The notes beneath the pieces are model-generated. The model did no database searches and was not told the DNA's origin. It saw nothing but the letters and a program-made list of their open reading frames with translations. Shown here piece by piece: positions 1 to 13,668 of a stretch of DNA of 64,000 bases. The position numbers and the translations under genes were made by a program. Numbering within the stretch: the first letter of the stretch is position 1; every line of letters begins with the position of its first letter. The stretch comes from Eutypa lata (Eukaryota; Ascomycota; Sordariomycetes; Xylariales; Diatrypaceae), in contig JAKULF010000001.1 in the NCBI GenBank assembly GCA_022661535.1, forward strand, positions 3,348,001 to 3,412,000. Direction: 5' to 3'.

Positions 1-1054
1 GTACAAACCTACGACCGCTGCCTATAAGTATAGACCAAGAAGCCTCAATCATTCGGCATGATTCCAAGATATACCAACTTAATATAGATTCGTCATTACC
101 TAGGTATTACGTATGTATGTTTTTTTCAACTGTTGCGTGTGACATGAGCCGGTGATTGATATTGCCGTTTGGTTAAAAGAAACTATAAGGAAGTTCTCCT
201 CCTAAACGTGAGAAAACCCAAAATACATGCTTGTTTTCTACTTGCTTGTTTAGAAGTTAAATCAACCTCTGAATTTGGTCTTAGAGACTATCTGATGAAG
301 TCCTCTTGACTGAATTTGGAAGTTATTAGTTTAGTATTAAAGCTCTTTAATTTAGTGAGCTACCCTAGCCTGTAGCATTGCTAATAAAAGGTCTTCATAA
401 TGGATTCTGCCAGTAAAGTCTGTAAGTCGCTGATGTATTGTATAATGAACTATGAAAGTGAAATATGGCATAGGTATGTATGACCACGAACACTGGTATG
501 AAAATAGGAAGGGAATATCACATTACTGGGTTTCAAACGATCAACGTTTGGACAGTGATTGCCTTTAGAGTAGGACCAATACTACAGCATATGTAAAAAA
601 AAAATCAAGAAGCTTATGAGTAATACATTATACTTTACGATACATAAAATACTAAGCGCATATTACCAATTTCAAACCTCACATCTTCATAGGCTTACAA
701 AGAGAATTTGCTCGAAATCATATGGGTACCCTCTAAACCTATCAAGTAGATGTGAAATAGGGGAATGAATGCGTAGTTAATGGTCACATTATCATAGTGT
801 CGATCCTTGCAAGTATAGGACGAATGAAATTATATTGCTATGAGATGATATCGCGGCATTCCTAGAAGGCTATATATAGCTTCCTCTAGTACCCGCTAAA
901 TATCTAAACTATCAATTTAGCTATTAGAGTAGTAGGTAGTAGTAGTAATAGTAGTTCCTAAATTAATCCAAATTAAGTATTAGAATCATTAAGTTATTAG
1001 GTTTTGTTGTGGTTTAGGCCTCCCCTCTTATTTTGTTTTGTTTTGTTTTGGAAT
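1..1054. other. Gene-free left flank
   Basis: I see no supportable gene. The stretch is A+T-leaning with stops in all frames. It contains a short TAG/TAGTAG-rich tract near 925-955 and a (TTTTG)4 run at 1031-1050, just downstream of the stop codon of the hypothetical gene on the minus strand. Confidence 0.6.
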
Positions 1055-2284
1055 TTACGCGTCCTCGAAATCCCCGACGTAAATATGAGACACCGTCGTC
1101 CCTCTCCCCTTCCACGAAACGTGCTTTCCGGTCTGGGACGATCCGGCTCTAGATAAGCTCGGTCGAACGGGGCGGGGCTCATCCAGGCCGCACTTCGACG
1201 ACCGCCCCGTCATCCACGACAGCAGCCTGTCCAGGGCCGACCAGTACTTCTGGCAGACGACCGCCAGCGCGCCGCGCACCCACCTCAGCAGGCTGTCCCA
1301 CTTGATGAAGTAGATGGGCGCCGGCACCCCGGCCTTGAGCAGGCCCGCGGGCCCGGCCGCCGAGTAGATGGTCGCCGTCTTGGAGCTCGGCTTGGCCACC
1401 GTCGCGCCGAACCTGTACTCGACGTAGCACCCGGCGGCGGTGACCTCGAAGGTGGGCGCTATGCCGCCGACCCCGCTGAGGAACCCCACCACGATGGCCA
1501 TGTGCCTCTTCCACCCATCCCACCACGGCCCGTCCCCCGCGTCCTGCTTCATGCACAGGAAGTGGCCGTACACCTGCTCGCGCTGCGCGTCCGGCAGGCT
1601 CGTCACCGACTCCGACCACGACGTGTGGTCGGCCATGTCCACGCTGACCGCGATGCCCTCGCCGAGGTAGAGCGAGTGCCTGTGGCGCTTCGCCTGCCAC
1701 TCGTCCAGCCGCACCGAGCTGAACGTCGACGAGCCCTTGATGAGGAGCCGGCTCCGGCTCCGCGGGTGGTGGTGGCATCGGACGATGCTCAGAGAGTGGA
1801 TGCACGCGTCTACGTCGAACTCGATGTCGTCGATCTTCTTGCTCACGAAGAGCAGGAGCTCCTCGCACCGCCCGGCGTCTTCGATGTGGTTGATAGTGCG
1901 CTGTAGCCATTCTGGCGTGGTCACGAACACGCCTGCTTTAGCTGTTTGGAGGGCGTTGCCTCGTTAGTAACCGGTTCTCAAAGGTGAAAAAGGAAAAAAT
2001 GAAAAAAGGAATGAATGAAAAAGAAAGACCAGGATTTTTGGCTTACATTTCCAAAATTTCCACCATGGTGTTTGTAGCTTGTTGTCGAGCAAGGCGAAGC
2101 TCTCGGGACGAACAACTGCAATCGTAGCCTTGGAACCCGTGTGTGATGATTCCTTCTTCAAGAGCTTATACATCCCGTTCACCTCATGCCGCCTCGACGA
2201 TTCGGCCGACCTGTTGGATGCCGCCGAAAAACCCGAGTCGACGACCGAAACCGTCGACACACCTTCGGAATAACCAGTAGGCAT
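1055..2284 (-). CDS. Hypothetical protein, two exons
   Basis: Spliced as complement(join(1055..1941,2047..2284)), 374 residues. The 105 nt intron has donor GTAAGC, branch TTACTAAC and acceptor AACAG; the phase closes exactly, and without splicing the first exon reads to an early stop. The start ATG at 2284 is the only in-frame methionine upstream. The N-terminal exon is Ser-rich and polar and ends in a Trp/Lys cluster (TPWWKFWK). The second exon is G+C-rich. Its middle part (WWDGWKRHMAIVVGFLSGVGG, about residues 215-235) and a later hydrophobic stretch (WVRGALAVVCQKYW) could be membrane-associated or buried helices. I recognise no domain or catalytic motif. No neighbour lies within several kb on its 5' side. 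Gene structure is moderately sure; function is unknown. Confidence 0.6.
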
Positions 2285-5200
2285 ATTTGCTGTCGGGGGA
2301 TTGACTTCTCTCTCTTTCTCTCTGGGAAACTGTTTCTGTGTTGTCTGATTTCGATGTTATCTCGATATATAGTCACGGGGGGTCGAAGTAGTCCAGTAGG
2401 CACATCGGCGCATGCAAAGGGGAGCTTGTGCGAGGTGCTGCGAGTCGCGAAGTGAGTAGAGAAACAAAGCAGGCCATACCGAGCCAGAGGTGTCCCGGTT
2501 CTTATACTGATCTCTTTTGACAGCTCGCCACCACCCACAGCCCGCCCGCGCTCCGGTAGCCAGCCTTAGTCAACATATGATCGACGGCTGACAACCATCT
2601 CGATACGGTTCCTGTGTGTGTATGTGTCTCTTTTTCTCTCCACCGCGGTGAGTCCCGGCTCTGATTTTATTCTGGGGAAAAAACCCCAAAAAGGCTGGCA
2701 ATTCTAGCCAGCTTTTGCATCCTAGGGCCAGATTTCTTTTACCTACTGACAAACGGCGCCCACCGAGGGGAGCGGAGCTCCAGCCAATCCGACGTATGAG
2801 GGCCTTCCACGCTTTCTGGTTTTGCCCGATTCGACGCCTCGCAGCGGAGGGCCTCGTAACTGCATGCCGAGTATAATACCTTCAACAGACAGCGCAGGAG
2901 GAGAGGGGGGGAGTCAAACATGCAGGTACCGCGGATCCCTAAGCTTGGGGGGGGGTGCGTGCCAGGGGTGCCGGGGCACACGGACCCATCACGACAGCCC
3001 GTCCGGCTCGGACTCCTGATTGAGCGAAAATTTTTAGCCCTTCCCCATCGGCGCGCATAGGAGGGAAAAACGCATAATCGTTGACGCCTGACTGCCGGCC
3101 CCCCGAACTGGGCGTAGCTCGTCCCCACAAAAACCGTTCTGCGATGCAGATGGATGCAGATGCAGATGCTGCATGCTGCAATGCAAATGCGGCTGAGGTG
3201 CTGGTCGCCTACCGTAATATCTCCTAGTGTCCAATCAGTTGCCGCCTGACTCGACCTGCGCTCTCCTGTGGCACACACATATACACACACACACTCACAA
3301 TATGTATATTCCCGTTCAGAACTCTGACCGCGCGGCTTAGTTAGCTATATCCGCTCCCACGGCCCATGCAACGTCCGGAGGAGCGAAGCCACAGACGGGG
3401 TGAGTCAGGGCTGCCTACTCCGTATCTCCAAATTGATTCAATTCGGGTGTGCGGCTTAGGCAGGCAGGTGAAGACGGCAGCAAACATGTGACAACATTTT
3501 CGTGTGTGTGTGTTTGACTTCTCGAAATGTTCTTAGGCATCACTGGCGAAGAACACACGACTCTATCATCTGAACGGGCTGAGAACTTGCCACAACATGC
3601 TAGACTTACCTCATGCTGGTGTCAAATTCGGGTGATGGGAGTACGTCAAACGTGTCTCTTGTGGGGATATTTGCACAAAGAATAGAGACATTTCATAATA
3701 TGAACCAGGACATTTGTAGAACCGGCACCAATCCTATAGTGTTGAGATGCTACTTCACCCTAAGGGCATATATAGTGTTATAATTATAGCAATGTTTGTT
3801 ACTTTATACTTCGACTATCAAAGCACAACAAGATCCTGCTCCTGTTGTATATTATTGTAGCATTGGATTTTACGATTAAACTTTAAAGACTTACCAATAT
3901 AGAGCTTCTCGTTTTTTTATTATTAAATAAATTGTTCCACGTTCTATTGGGTGTCTGGGAATTCATTCAATTGCTATATACTCAAGGTCTAGTTTTAGAG
4001 CTCACCGAGGTGAGCGAGATGCAAAATGCGGGATGGAAGATCGTGACAGACGGGGGTGGGATAAAACATAACTAGTCCGGGCTTGAATGATGAATAAAAT
4101 GAATTATAACTTATGAGATCTAGACTTATTAAGCAACATTTATGCAAAGATGTGCTTACTGAGGAAAAGCCGTCATATATCATTCTGTGGCTCCATCTTT
4201 GCTGCATATAGCTATATGGGTGGAGCCTGTGCTTTTCTACGTGTATAGTCGTATAGTTGGAACGTGATATAATGGACTATACTCTATGCAAGTCAGGTGA
4301 ATAATCGCTGCTTGCATGTCGCGTGAGTGGTCGATCTGTGTGTATTGGTTCAGGTACATTTCCTTCATTCCTATTACACCTAGCCGCATCGTGAAAAGGT
4401 CTCAAAAGCCAAGGATGACCTTACCTGCGGCCTAGGAACTACTGCTTCATATTCGCAAACAAGTTAGAAGCTGCCTACCTACCTCCTTGGAGTGGCTTAA
4501 GCTAACGCGTCATTGATGCAAAGCACAACATCAGGTAATGTCCGGGCATAAGATACTGATACTGTCCCTTAGTAGCCTCGTCAATGCAGAGTCCCCATTC
4601 GCTGCATCTCTCGACAAGGTCTAACCATGAGATGTAGCTTAGTTAGTTATGGTCTTGTGTTTAGAATCATGTACGTAGTGCACGTAGGTGTAGAAAGCGG
4701 CTACGTGTGCTATTGCTTATTAGGGCACCTAGGCCTGACGTGTTTCACAGCGATTCCATTACTACCTAGATACCTACTCAACAAGCTGGCAGGTAGGCTC
4801 GCAGCAAATATGTTGATGGATCGCGCAGAACATGTGGATCCGCACAGGGGAGAGAAGGCGGCGGCAGATCCTGTCTCCATACTTATGTCGAGGGCCCTAT
4901 CCTGCTCAGTATATGTGGAGCGAATCGTGCATCTAGACCTAGACTTTCAGGAGGTTGGAAATCCGATCGATGGGCTACCCTAACATGGTTACTTCGAGAA
5001 CAAGTCCAGGAGTTACAAACCAGATTCATTCATATTAATGGAAGCTTATAAACGGACAAGCCGGTATGGAAGTGAGATTGTACATACCTATAATTAAAAT
5101 AATCGTTCGCTGTAAATGATGATACGTGTATTTAAGTATGTATATCGTTCGCAACGAATATCCGTTCTTTCTTATTAACTAACCGCTACTTTAAATAGTT

Positions 5201-8200
5201 ATTCTCCATATACCTGGGTATGTAGAAGAACCTCCCGCCGTTGGCGACGTTACCTAACCTATAACGGGCACAAGCCAGCCCACCGCCAATTTGGATTTGG
5301 TCGAGTTGGGAACCTTTGCAATTCCCAAAAAAGACCAAGTAAGCAAGCGGGGTTTCTTTGGATACTTGGTGCATGCAGTGTAACTCATAATGTACTGGTG
5401 CAATACTACCTACGTGTTATAAAATTCCTGATCCGTGCAGACACAGACACAGCGCAGGTGAGAAAAAAGGTGAGGCGGTGGGTGAGCAGTAGAATTGATT
5501 ACCCCACCATTATACCTACATTACATACTACATACAGTACTTAACCAAGTTCGGACCTTGCGCTCCCCACTCGTGCCAGGAATCGAACCGTGACTAAGCC
5601 ATACTAGGGATTGTAAGGGGGGAGATAGCTCCTGGAGGATTCCTATATTCTATACTACAGCCCGGAAACCGGTTCACGATCGTGATCTGCGTTTTTGTCT
5701 ATCTATAATACGGATCCGATATGACCGCATACGTAGGGAAACCTCCGGCCTGTATTGTCGAAATGGGCATCTCAAGTGTCACTTGCCCCGGGAATATACC
5801 TGTTTTGGGATTACGACGCTTGTATGTCGATCAATATGGAGTTCCTTTCTTTGTGTGTTTAACCAGGCCTGAGTTGTTTCCGTTGCGTCCGGGACGTTTC
5901 TCGACCAGGCAGCCAATCGGTAGGCGAGGATAGATCGATGACCTCGTCCTATATCTCTTCCCTGGTGTATTTGCTGGGACCCGCCAATGGTTCTTCATAG
6001 TCCGTCAAGATTCTCCATTTTCACTTGACTGCGTGGTAGATAGCCCCTAAGAAGTTATTTCCTATACCTAGCGCCAGATAGTACGGATAAGCAGGGAAGG
6101 AGATGTACGATGTCTATTTTGGAAGATTCTGACGCTTCAACGAGGTCACAATATCGTGTTGAGATAGATACGTGTCTCGGCGAGGAGAGGGGTTATTCAA
6201 GACCAAAGCTAGTTGAGCGAATGTAACTGCAGTTGGGGCTCGGTAGCTAATGGGACAGGTCGGTGGAAAATGACTATGGGTAAAGGTAGGCAGGCAGGTG
6301 ACTATTACGCTAACACCTAAGATATGCATACTATATGGATGTTTTATTCTGTACGTCATCATACCCCCTTTGAATTGTTGTAGCATGAGAGTTCGGCAGC
6401 ACCTCCCGATCTGTCACCCGATATATGTAGTATTAGTATATATTTATATGTTTGCGTTTTTTGGAGAATGCCAATCTATCTTGATAGATGGACATAGGGG
6501 CATAACATATGATAATCAAACCACAGGTTCGAAGAACTAGAGGTAATAGTATATACGTGTGGTTATCTTCACACACCTCATCGTCTTGACATCGTGATAT
6601 GTCGTACGTTAAGTGACTCAAGATATATATCCAACGGGTTTTGTGGTGGACCCACCTCAATATTGGCCAACAGATATTTGGCAGTTCATCATTATTCATG
6701 GTACCTATTATTGATGGATGATGAGAACAGAGCCATTGGCCGAGGTTTTAGCGAAGCGAGCATAAGGAAGAATGGAACATATGTACGTATGTAGGTATAC
6801 AAATATAAACACACTACACTACAGCATGTGCTGAGGTGAACTAGGCGGACCTATAAAAATGGATCGCCACTCTAGCGGTCTGAGGGCCACTGGTATATGG
6901 AGTCAGAACAAGCAAACATCGCAAACTACCTTTTTATGCCGTGCGTGTCCACCGGGTGATTCACTCCGATCCACTTTGCCGAAGCCGTTCATTCTCGGTT
7001 ATCTATTCTCATGGGAATTAATTATCATGATGTCTATCAATATGGGGTAATTAAACGCATTTGGAATGTTCTAGATCATGGCGATGATGACTATATAAGG
7101 AGACCTGCTGTCCACTGATGATCATGGACATGAGCCTCACCGAACTAGAATGGCACACATGTGTTTTTTCCCTCCTAGGCATACGAGCACGCACACGGCT
7201 GCCTTATGATGCTTTAGAACCAACCCTCAGTGCTAATGCGGTCACAATGCCTGAAATTTCCCGTGCGAAGGCCAAGATAAGCTTTCTACGCTATAAAAAT
7301 CGGCAACGTAGCAAAAAACAAATGTGTCCGTAATGACATGCTACGCTTGTCGAAGTTGTTACCTACGCAGTATGACTGCCCAAGAGACTCCGATGCACAG
7401 ACTAATTGGCACTAGCTATATGGTGGAGAAATGGAGACGGGTGCTTGCTCTGCAAGGCTTCGATGGGTGCCCAATGGTGTGGCCTAAAGGATCAGTGAGG
7501 CCGTCGAACAGATGACGTAGATGGAGAATCCGTTACTGAGTCACCTCCTGTAGCCTAGAACTGGTAACTATGTTGGCTCTATTGGTCCTGTTAGGGGTCT
7601 GGTGTGAGGTCTCTTCGTATAGATGATATAATTCATGGAAATACGCATAACACAATATATAAGACTTTATCACCTATGTATGATCGGCCAAGGCTCCAAG
7701 TCAGAAAACAAGGCTCTGTTGGCGATCCGCTGTGAAGAGATCAAGGTGGGATACTCTTAGCTCGGTAGCTAACCATCTTGCATTGCCTTATATAGCGGAC
7801 ACATGTTGCTTAAGACCGTGATATATATGAACGACTTAGTACGAACCAATACTCCAGCAAATATAATCCAGAGCATGGACTGTTGTCATACATTCCGTAT
7901 TTTAACAGGCTCTACAATCTGGAACAATGCAAGGAGATGCATTGCGATATTGCTATATTTTTATGGGCATATTTAAAAGTTATATTCCTACGAAATCATA
8001 TTAACTTACCCAGTGGACTGAAGTATTTATTCAAAGCCCCGCTTCTCCTCTGACCAGAATATAATGTCTATGTGGAGAGTTAGGTAATTAGGAAAGTGTG
8101 GCAAAATTATTGCTTTGAGCCATCAGGTTGAACAGAGGAACGTGACTCCATAACTATGCCACCATTTTAAACGTCCGTCATAAGATGTCAAACCAAATAG

Positions 8201-9494
8201 ATAGATAGTTCCTGATATAGGTTCCTGACAACATGTACCAAACTTACCTGTGCCCTGGAACCGAGCCCTATACGCTCACAATCTTTAGTTCAAAAAGAGG
8301 TTTGTTAATTGTTCAACGAACCTGTTTATTCATGTAGTGTCCCTCCTAGAGAGACCTGCCACTACTACCACGAGCGAAGGCTAAATAATTAGTATAAAAC
8401 ATTCGGGGTATTACTACATAGGCTTAATCGATTACAGACTTCTTTAGTGTATCAATTTGATGGTGTTATGCTTACGATTAAATATACCGTCCTTAAAGGG
8501 TACTACTATATAGGCGTGGCCCATTTGATTTCAAAACAATAATAATCAAACTTGAACCTAATGACTAACTTCAAAGTAGTAGTAGTATATATTGGTTATA
8601 CTACAGCATTCTGGTTTAGCTCATTTCTTTAACCGGATAATGTAGCGATGATTCGAGAATTCCTGATAAAAATATATAATCCCGAAACACGTTAGGTGAT
8701 GATACAAGGCCCTCGAAAATTGCCCACGTCAGTGTTGTGATACTTAATTCAGAAAATAAAAGCATACTAATAGGTGCGGTAAATGGTGGTAGCATATATA
8801 TGTAGGGGATACTGCATACCCAAATTGGTTTTAGAGAAGACTTAATAAAAAAAACGAAAAAGAAACAACAACAAAATCACCACTTAAAAAACAAAAGATC
8901 ATCGAAAAGAATCAATGATGTCCTCCGATGCAAGTGAATCGATTATGTATATCGTAACGCTTAGGATTGCGGCTACATTATTTTTCAAATTACCTAAACA
9001 TACCGTACCATGGCTCTTGGAACAACAGCCTTGCTGTGACTCTAACTAGAACCCATTCAGCAATGGTATTTCATACTTTCTGAGCACAGGAAGTCCACAA
9101 TAGAGAAGCCGGCACAAGACCATCAATAATCGACCCCTGGTATTTATCAATCCATTGGTGATCGATATCCTTTTGTATAAAACTACAATACCTAGCCGCC
9201 GCCTTGTTCCCTTCAACAGCTAGCTAGCTAGCTAGCTGGATATCAACTTCATCGCTTATGCCCTTCCTACCTCGGGCGTTTAAAATACAACCAACAGCTG
9301 CTGCTACATGCTGTTCTTGGGAGCGTCAATAAGTGAGTAGCTTCGCATGTGACCCCTAGTAATTTTTCTTGAAATCTGATTTGCCCTTACACATCTACTT
9401 CACTTGCAATGATCTTATTGTAAGTGAGCTTTATTCACTCTCTCCCCTTCCCTCCCTCAATCTACAACCTATACATACATACAAACCCACCCCC
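2285..9494. other. 7.2 kb gene-poor intergenic region
   Basis: No open frame here has convincing codon structure, splice signals or a recognisable domain. The proximal part (2285-3300) is probably the promoter of the hypothetical gene. It includes a (GATGCA)-type run near 3140-3175 and a CA microsatellite near 3274-3296. The rest is A+T-leaning, with scattered short repeats of the type CTACAGCAT (near 571, 6827, 8602), a tRNA B-box-like motif at 5579-5589 and a CTAG palindromic run at 9221-9238. It looks like decayed non-coding DNA. Confidence 0.5.
5579..5589 (-). other. tRNA B-box-like relic
   Basis: The minus strand reads GGTTCGATTCC, an exact match to the tRNA T-arm/B-box consensus, followed by TGGCACGAGTGGGGAG. 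An A-box-like TGGCTTAGT lies only a few bases upstream, so there is no room for an anticodon arm and no cloverleaf can form. I read it as a truncated tRNA or tRNA-derived SINE relic, not a working tRNA gene. Confidence 0.25.
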
Positions 9495-12400
9495 TCAAGC
9501 CCCAGCAACAACAGCCAAACTCTCATAAATTGTCTTCTTGACCGCATAGAACGTACCTCCACCAGCACCACCAGCACCACCAGCACCAACGCCATCGAGA
9601 ACCGGCAACCCCACACTCTCGACATCGACGCGGCCCGCCGCGCTCTTGCGCACGACCACGGACCCATCGACGAGCAGGGTCCCGCCCTCGCCGCGGAACT
9701 CGGCCGCGTGGCCGGCGGCCTGCAGGGCGCGGCGCAGGTCCGCGAGGCGCAGGTCGCCGACGTGGAGGGGCTGGGCGACGGACCGCGTGGCCGAGACCAG
9801 GTTCGAGGGCAGGACGTCGAGGGTCGGTTCCACGATCGCTGGTGTCGATGCTGCTTCTACTTCTAGTTGTTGGGCCTTCTTCTTGTTCTCCGTCTTTGTG
9901 TCTTCTTCTTCTTCTGGGGCTGGTGAGGCGGATGCGGATGCGGATGCGGATGCGGATGCGGATGGTGATTCTGTTTTCAGCCGCTTATGGTTGCTGTTGC
10001 TGAGGGAGGAGGCATCGCTGCTTTCTTTGAGCATGGCGACCAACCGCCCCGTCACGGTCGCGATGCTCAGGCCGCGCACGCTCTGCCACTTGAGCTGCTT
10101 GACGAGGGCCGGGGCGAGCTTGACAACCCAGGCGTTCGTGTCGACGCTGGCGTCGACGGTGGCGCCGACGCCCGGCGTGTAGATGTCGATGGCGGAGCCC
10201 TCGGACTCGGAGAACAGCTTCCGGCAGTCCGAGGCCAGCGCCGTGGTCTCGTCGCGGCTGCCGCCGATGAGGATCAGCTTCCGCGGCTGGATCAGCGGGA
10301 TCAGCATGTGCAGGCTGCGCTTGTCGTGGATGCCGGCGAAGTCGACGAACTCGATCTGCAGCCGCGCCGTGATCGTCTCGCGGGTGATGACCAGCTTCGA
10401 GGGCCCCATGGGCGCCGCTTCCTCCGCGTCGTCGGGCACCGCGTCCAGCTCGTCCGGGACTGGCTCGTCGGAGAGGACCGTCTCGAACTCGTCTGAGACG
10501 TTGCGCTTGAACTGCGGCCGCTTGTTGGCGCCGGCGTTCTGACCCTTGTTAGAGGCCGCGGCGTCGTCCCATTTGCGCTTCTTGCCAAGGTTATCTTGGT
10601 TGTCTCCTTTGCCGGCCTGGTCGCTATCCTGTACATCGCCATCTTCTCTCTCTTCTGCTCTTAGAAAGTCCTCGGGGCGGATCAATTCACCATAATCATC
10701 TGTCCGCTTCCGTCGGACAGGATGAGGAAACATGCGGTCCCGCCCCTTCTTATTCCTGACATCGAAATCGTAGACCCCTTTTCGCTTGAGAAGTACATTT
10801 ATGCCGAGATCGGCATCAGTCAAGGCAGCCTTCTTCCTACTAGTCTGACCCATAGTCGTCGCAGTATTCAAAGCCTTGCCTTGTTGCTCGGTGTCAGTGT
10901 CATCTGATTCGGATGAAGATTCGGATACATCGTCTCCCACATCGCCGGAAGATTCCAGTGTTGTAGGTCCTTGACTTTGTAGAGTAGTCTGGAGCTGCCG
11001 TTGTTGTGCTAGCCATTGCTGGTAAGTTGACAAGTCACTCCCTTCAAGAGCCTGCTTTTGCGCATCGGATATCTCGAGCTCCTGCCCCTTCTCGTCCGAG
11101 ACTCCCGATTCCAACCGCGTTTTCCACCATGTCCAGAGGGTCCTAGCCAGTGATGGCCGGGTTTCTGATGATAATGGAGGGTGCTCGGTCAGAATGAGCA
11201 TATTCCTTGAGTCCTGAGCCACATTTCTCAAGGTCTGTTTCGAAAAACCCCACTCGAGACTAGAGTCACTTGCGAGTATCACCTTTCCAACGGACCTATC
11301 AATCTCGGGTCCAGGGTACAGCGCCTTGTCGATCTGCCCTTTCCTGTCAAGGATTCTCAAGTGTCGAAAATCAAACGGACCAGCATCTTTCCCCTGCCTT
11401 ATGGCGTCACTCATGCCATTAGTCTTTTTGTTCCCTTTAGCCCCATCCACGACAGCCTCGAACTCCCGCACAATACTATCGTCCATCCATTCGAGCATGC
11501 TCCGCGCATATCTCATAGTGCTGTGCATGTTACGCCCAGCAAGGTAAAGTTTCGCGGATTTGAGCTGGCCATCATCATCGGCGCGCCACGCATGTTCCAT
11601 AAGATAGGCCAGTTCCAGCACCCGCGCGCTCGAATCGATAGGTATCAATACGGTACCTCCTTTGGTGATGCAGGATCTGACCTTCTCTAAGAGGTCCTCA
11701 TCTCGCTTAGCACGGCCACCGGAGAGGGAGGGCTTCTGACCTCCTCTACTACTGCAGACAAGTGCTGTTGGCTTTCGTAGTTGTTCGATGACTTCTGCTC
11801 CACCGCCTCCTGCTCCGCCTAACCAAGCCGCACCAGCGAAAACATTTTCTCTACCCTGGTTCCAATCCACAGCATAGACGATGGATTCCAAGCCGTGCTG
11901 TATATGCCATATCGTTCCTCCCAGGGTGTGACCAGAGTTATACGCTGTTATAGTCAGGCCATTCAAGGGAGGAGAGAAAGGCGAACCAAGTGGTTGATGG
12001 GGTTGGGAGTACTTTAAGGCGTGTATTAAAGAGAAGTAAGTGGCGATCTCGTCGGGGGTCGGCGGTTGGAGGAGGAAATCGGAAGGGATTTGTTGAGAGG
12101 AATATGAGGCTTCATTAAGGGCGCTGTCCGGTATAGTGGTGGCAGCTAAGGGCGTCGAAGCATATAGATCCTGAAGTAAGGTGCGGCCGAGGGCAATGAC
12201 GGGGCCCGTGGCATAGACAGGAATTCGGGTGAAGAGCGGGAAGTGTTTGCAGCAGTGTGCAAAAGCGGCCAAGTGATTCGTGGTCGCATGTGTCAGGAGA
12301 ATGAGGGATAGGGTTGGAACTTGTCTACGATTGAGTTTGTTAGCTATGATCGTGATATTTGCAGATATACATATATTTTATTTATAGACAATCACGACGC

Positions 12401-12576
12401 GTAGAGGATGTTCAATAATGATTCACATACTTCTCGAGTTCCTTAAGCTTAGAAACATCGAATGACTCGTCCCAACCAACATCTACTAAGACTTTGATGC
12501 CGCCATCAAGCTCTAAGATGGATTGCGACGCTGCTGATTCGGAGAGCGCCCCTTGAAGTGGACTAAAGGTAAACAT
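9495..12576 (-). CDS. CFT2: Cleavage and polyadenylation factor subunit 2 (CPSF100)
   Basis: Spliced as complement(join(9495..12324,12431..12576)), 991 residues. The 106 nt intron has donor GTATGT, branch GCTAAC and acceptor CGTAG, joining LKELEK to QVPTLSLILLTHATTNHL. The start at 12576 gives the family-typical MFTFSPLQGA; an in-frame ATG 27 nt upstream is possible. The product is a metallo-beta-lactamase/beta-CASP protein of the nuclear pre-mRNA 3'-end cleavage complex. The usual HxHxDH zinc motif is replaced by HATTNH, as expected for the catalytically inactive CPSF100 subunit rather than CPSF73. The C-terminal half carries acidic and Lys-rich low-complexity linkers, an Ala-Ser repeat and the conserved C-terminal domain. 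It is divergent from SEC24 across a 1.1 kb shared promoter region. Identification is strong. Confidence 0.93.
9926..9962 (+). repeat. Hexanucleotide (GCGGAT)n microsatellite in CFT2
   Basis: About five tandem GCGGAT units, which on the minus strand encode an (Ala-Ser)n run in a low-complexity linker of CFT2. The period of six keeps frame, so copy-number change would only alter linker length. It is a likely length polymorphism. Confidence 0.8.
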
Positions 12577-13668
12577 GGCTACACCATCCCCTAGTAGGCC
12601 CAAGATTCCAATATCAATAAATCATTGTCCTCTATTTACTGGATTGAGTCGCCGTGATGTTATCAGAATTCCAGGCAATTCGGATGTTTGTCGGTGGCTA
12701 AGGAGGGGAGTGAAAGGAAGAGTAAATGAAGGGAAAGTAGAAGTCGCGATAGAAGACAATTGGGGAATGTTCAAGGCGCATCAAAGAAATGGAAATGGAA
12801 ATAAATGGCTTATGCAAGGTTGATCTCACTTCAATGGATGGTCTTAATCTAATCAGGTACCGGCCATGTAACTACAGTCATTTTAGTGATATACCTTGTG
12901 GCTCGAGCGCAAGGCTGGACAGTTGAAAGTGGAACCACTTGAAAACCCCCGGCCCCCGCAACGTCATTTGAAGATTCGGTACGGATAAATCAAATAAACC
13001 GGAGGGTATCGTGTCATGACCACTAAAAAGGGAAGCCAAGGTGGCATGAATGGGTTCATCCCTGCAATTCCTTACCCATCTATTGTACCTGAATAGGCTA
13101 AGACTCCATTCTTGTCTGTTATATTTTTGGTGGATTTTTTAAGGTTCAATATCCCGTTAATAGACTATGTACATACTTAAGGTAAGGTCTGCATGTCTAA
13201 CTACCTACTTAATACATACATTGAATACGGTGGCCACAAAGGCATGCAAATACGAGGAGAGACTCCTGTGAGAGCATATGCGAAGAGAAGACTTAGTGCC
13301 TACCCATACTATCAGATATATTTATTTATCTTCTTTTTCTTGTTCCTCAGAATTATAAACCAAACCTTCGGCCATTTTATCTGATCCGTGAAGTCAAGAA
13401 AAATACAGTTCCATACATTTATTATGGACAGCTTTTCTTGCTTATGATTCGCTGAATCTTCCGTCTCTCAACGCCATAACGATAGCTGTCTTGATGACAA
13501 TCCTAACATATATGAAATGAGATGAGAGTTTGCTAACGTTGACCGCTACACTTCTCTGGTTTGACTATTCGCAGAGTATAGTATACGATACGAGATCATA
13601 CGTTCGGACACTAAGTACACAACGCACCCCTCCAAGTTCAGACTGGTTTCGAGCAATATTCCTCCGCC
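12577..13668. promoter_or_regulatory. Divergent CFT2/SEC24 intergenic promoter region
   Basis: 1.1 kb between the two divergent start codons. No gene is supportable. It is A+T-rich towards SEC24, with pyrimidine-rich tracts just upstream of 13669 (around 13540-13650), as is usual for fungal housekeeping promoters. No specific operator could be assigned. Confidence 0.45.

Noticed and set aside
1179..1910. 243-codon Arg/Gly-rich open frame opposite or overlapping the hypothetical gene
   Set aside because: It is the shifted frame of a G+C-rich exon; the spliced frame has better composition and splice signals. Similar G+C-driven shadows over SEC24, GH92 and protease exons were dropped for the same reason.
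2739..3290. 183-codon open frame on the minus strand
   Set aside because: Biased Cys/Ile/His content from GATGCA and CA repeats, no domain, and it lies in the promoter area of the hypothetical gene.
4627..4983. 118-codon open frame on the plus strand
   Set aside because: No recognisable motif, no splice signals, surroundings full of stops; chance open frame in non-coding DNA.
5550..5640. tRNA gene on the minus strand
   Set aside because: B-box and a GGGGAG end are present but there is no anticodon arm or full acceptor stem.
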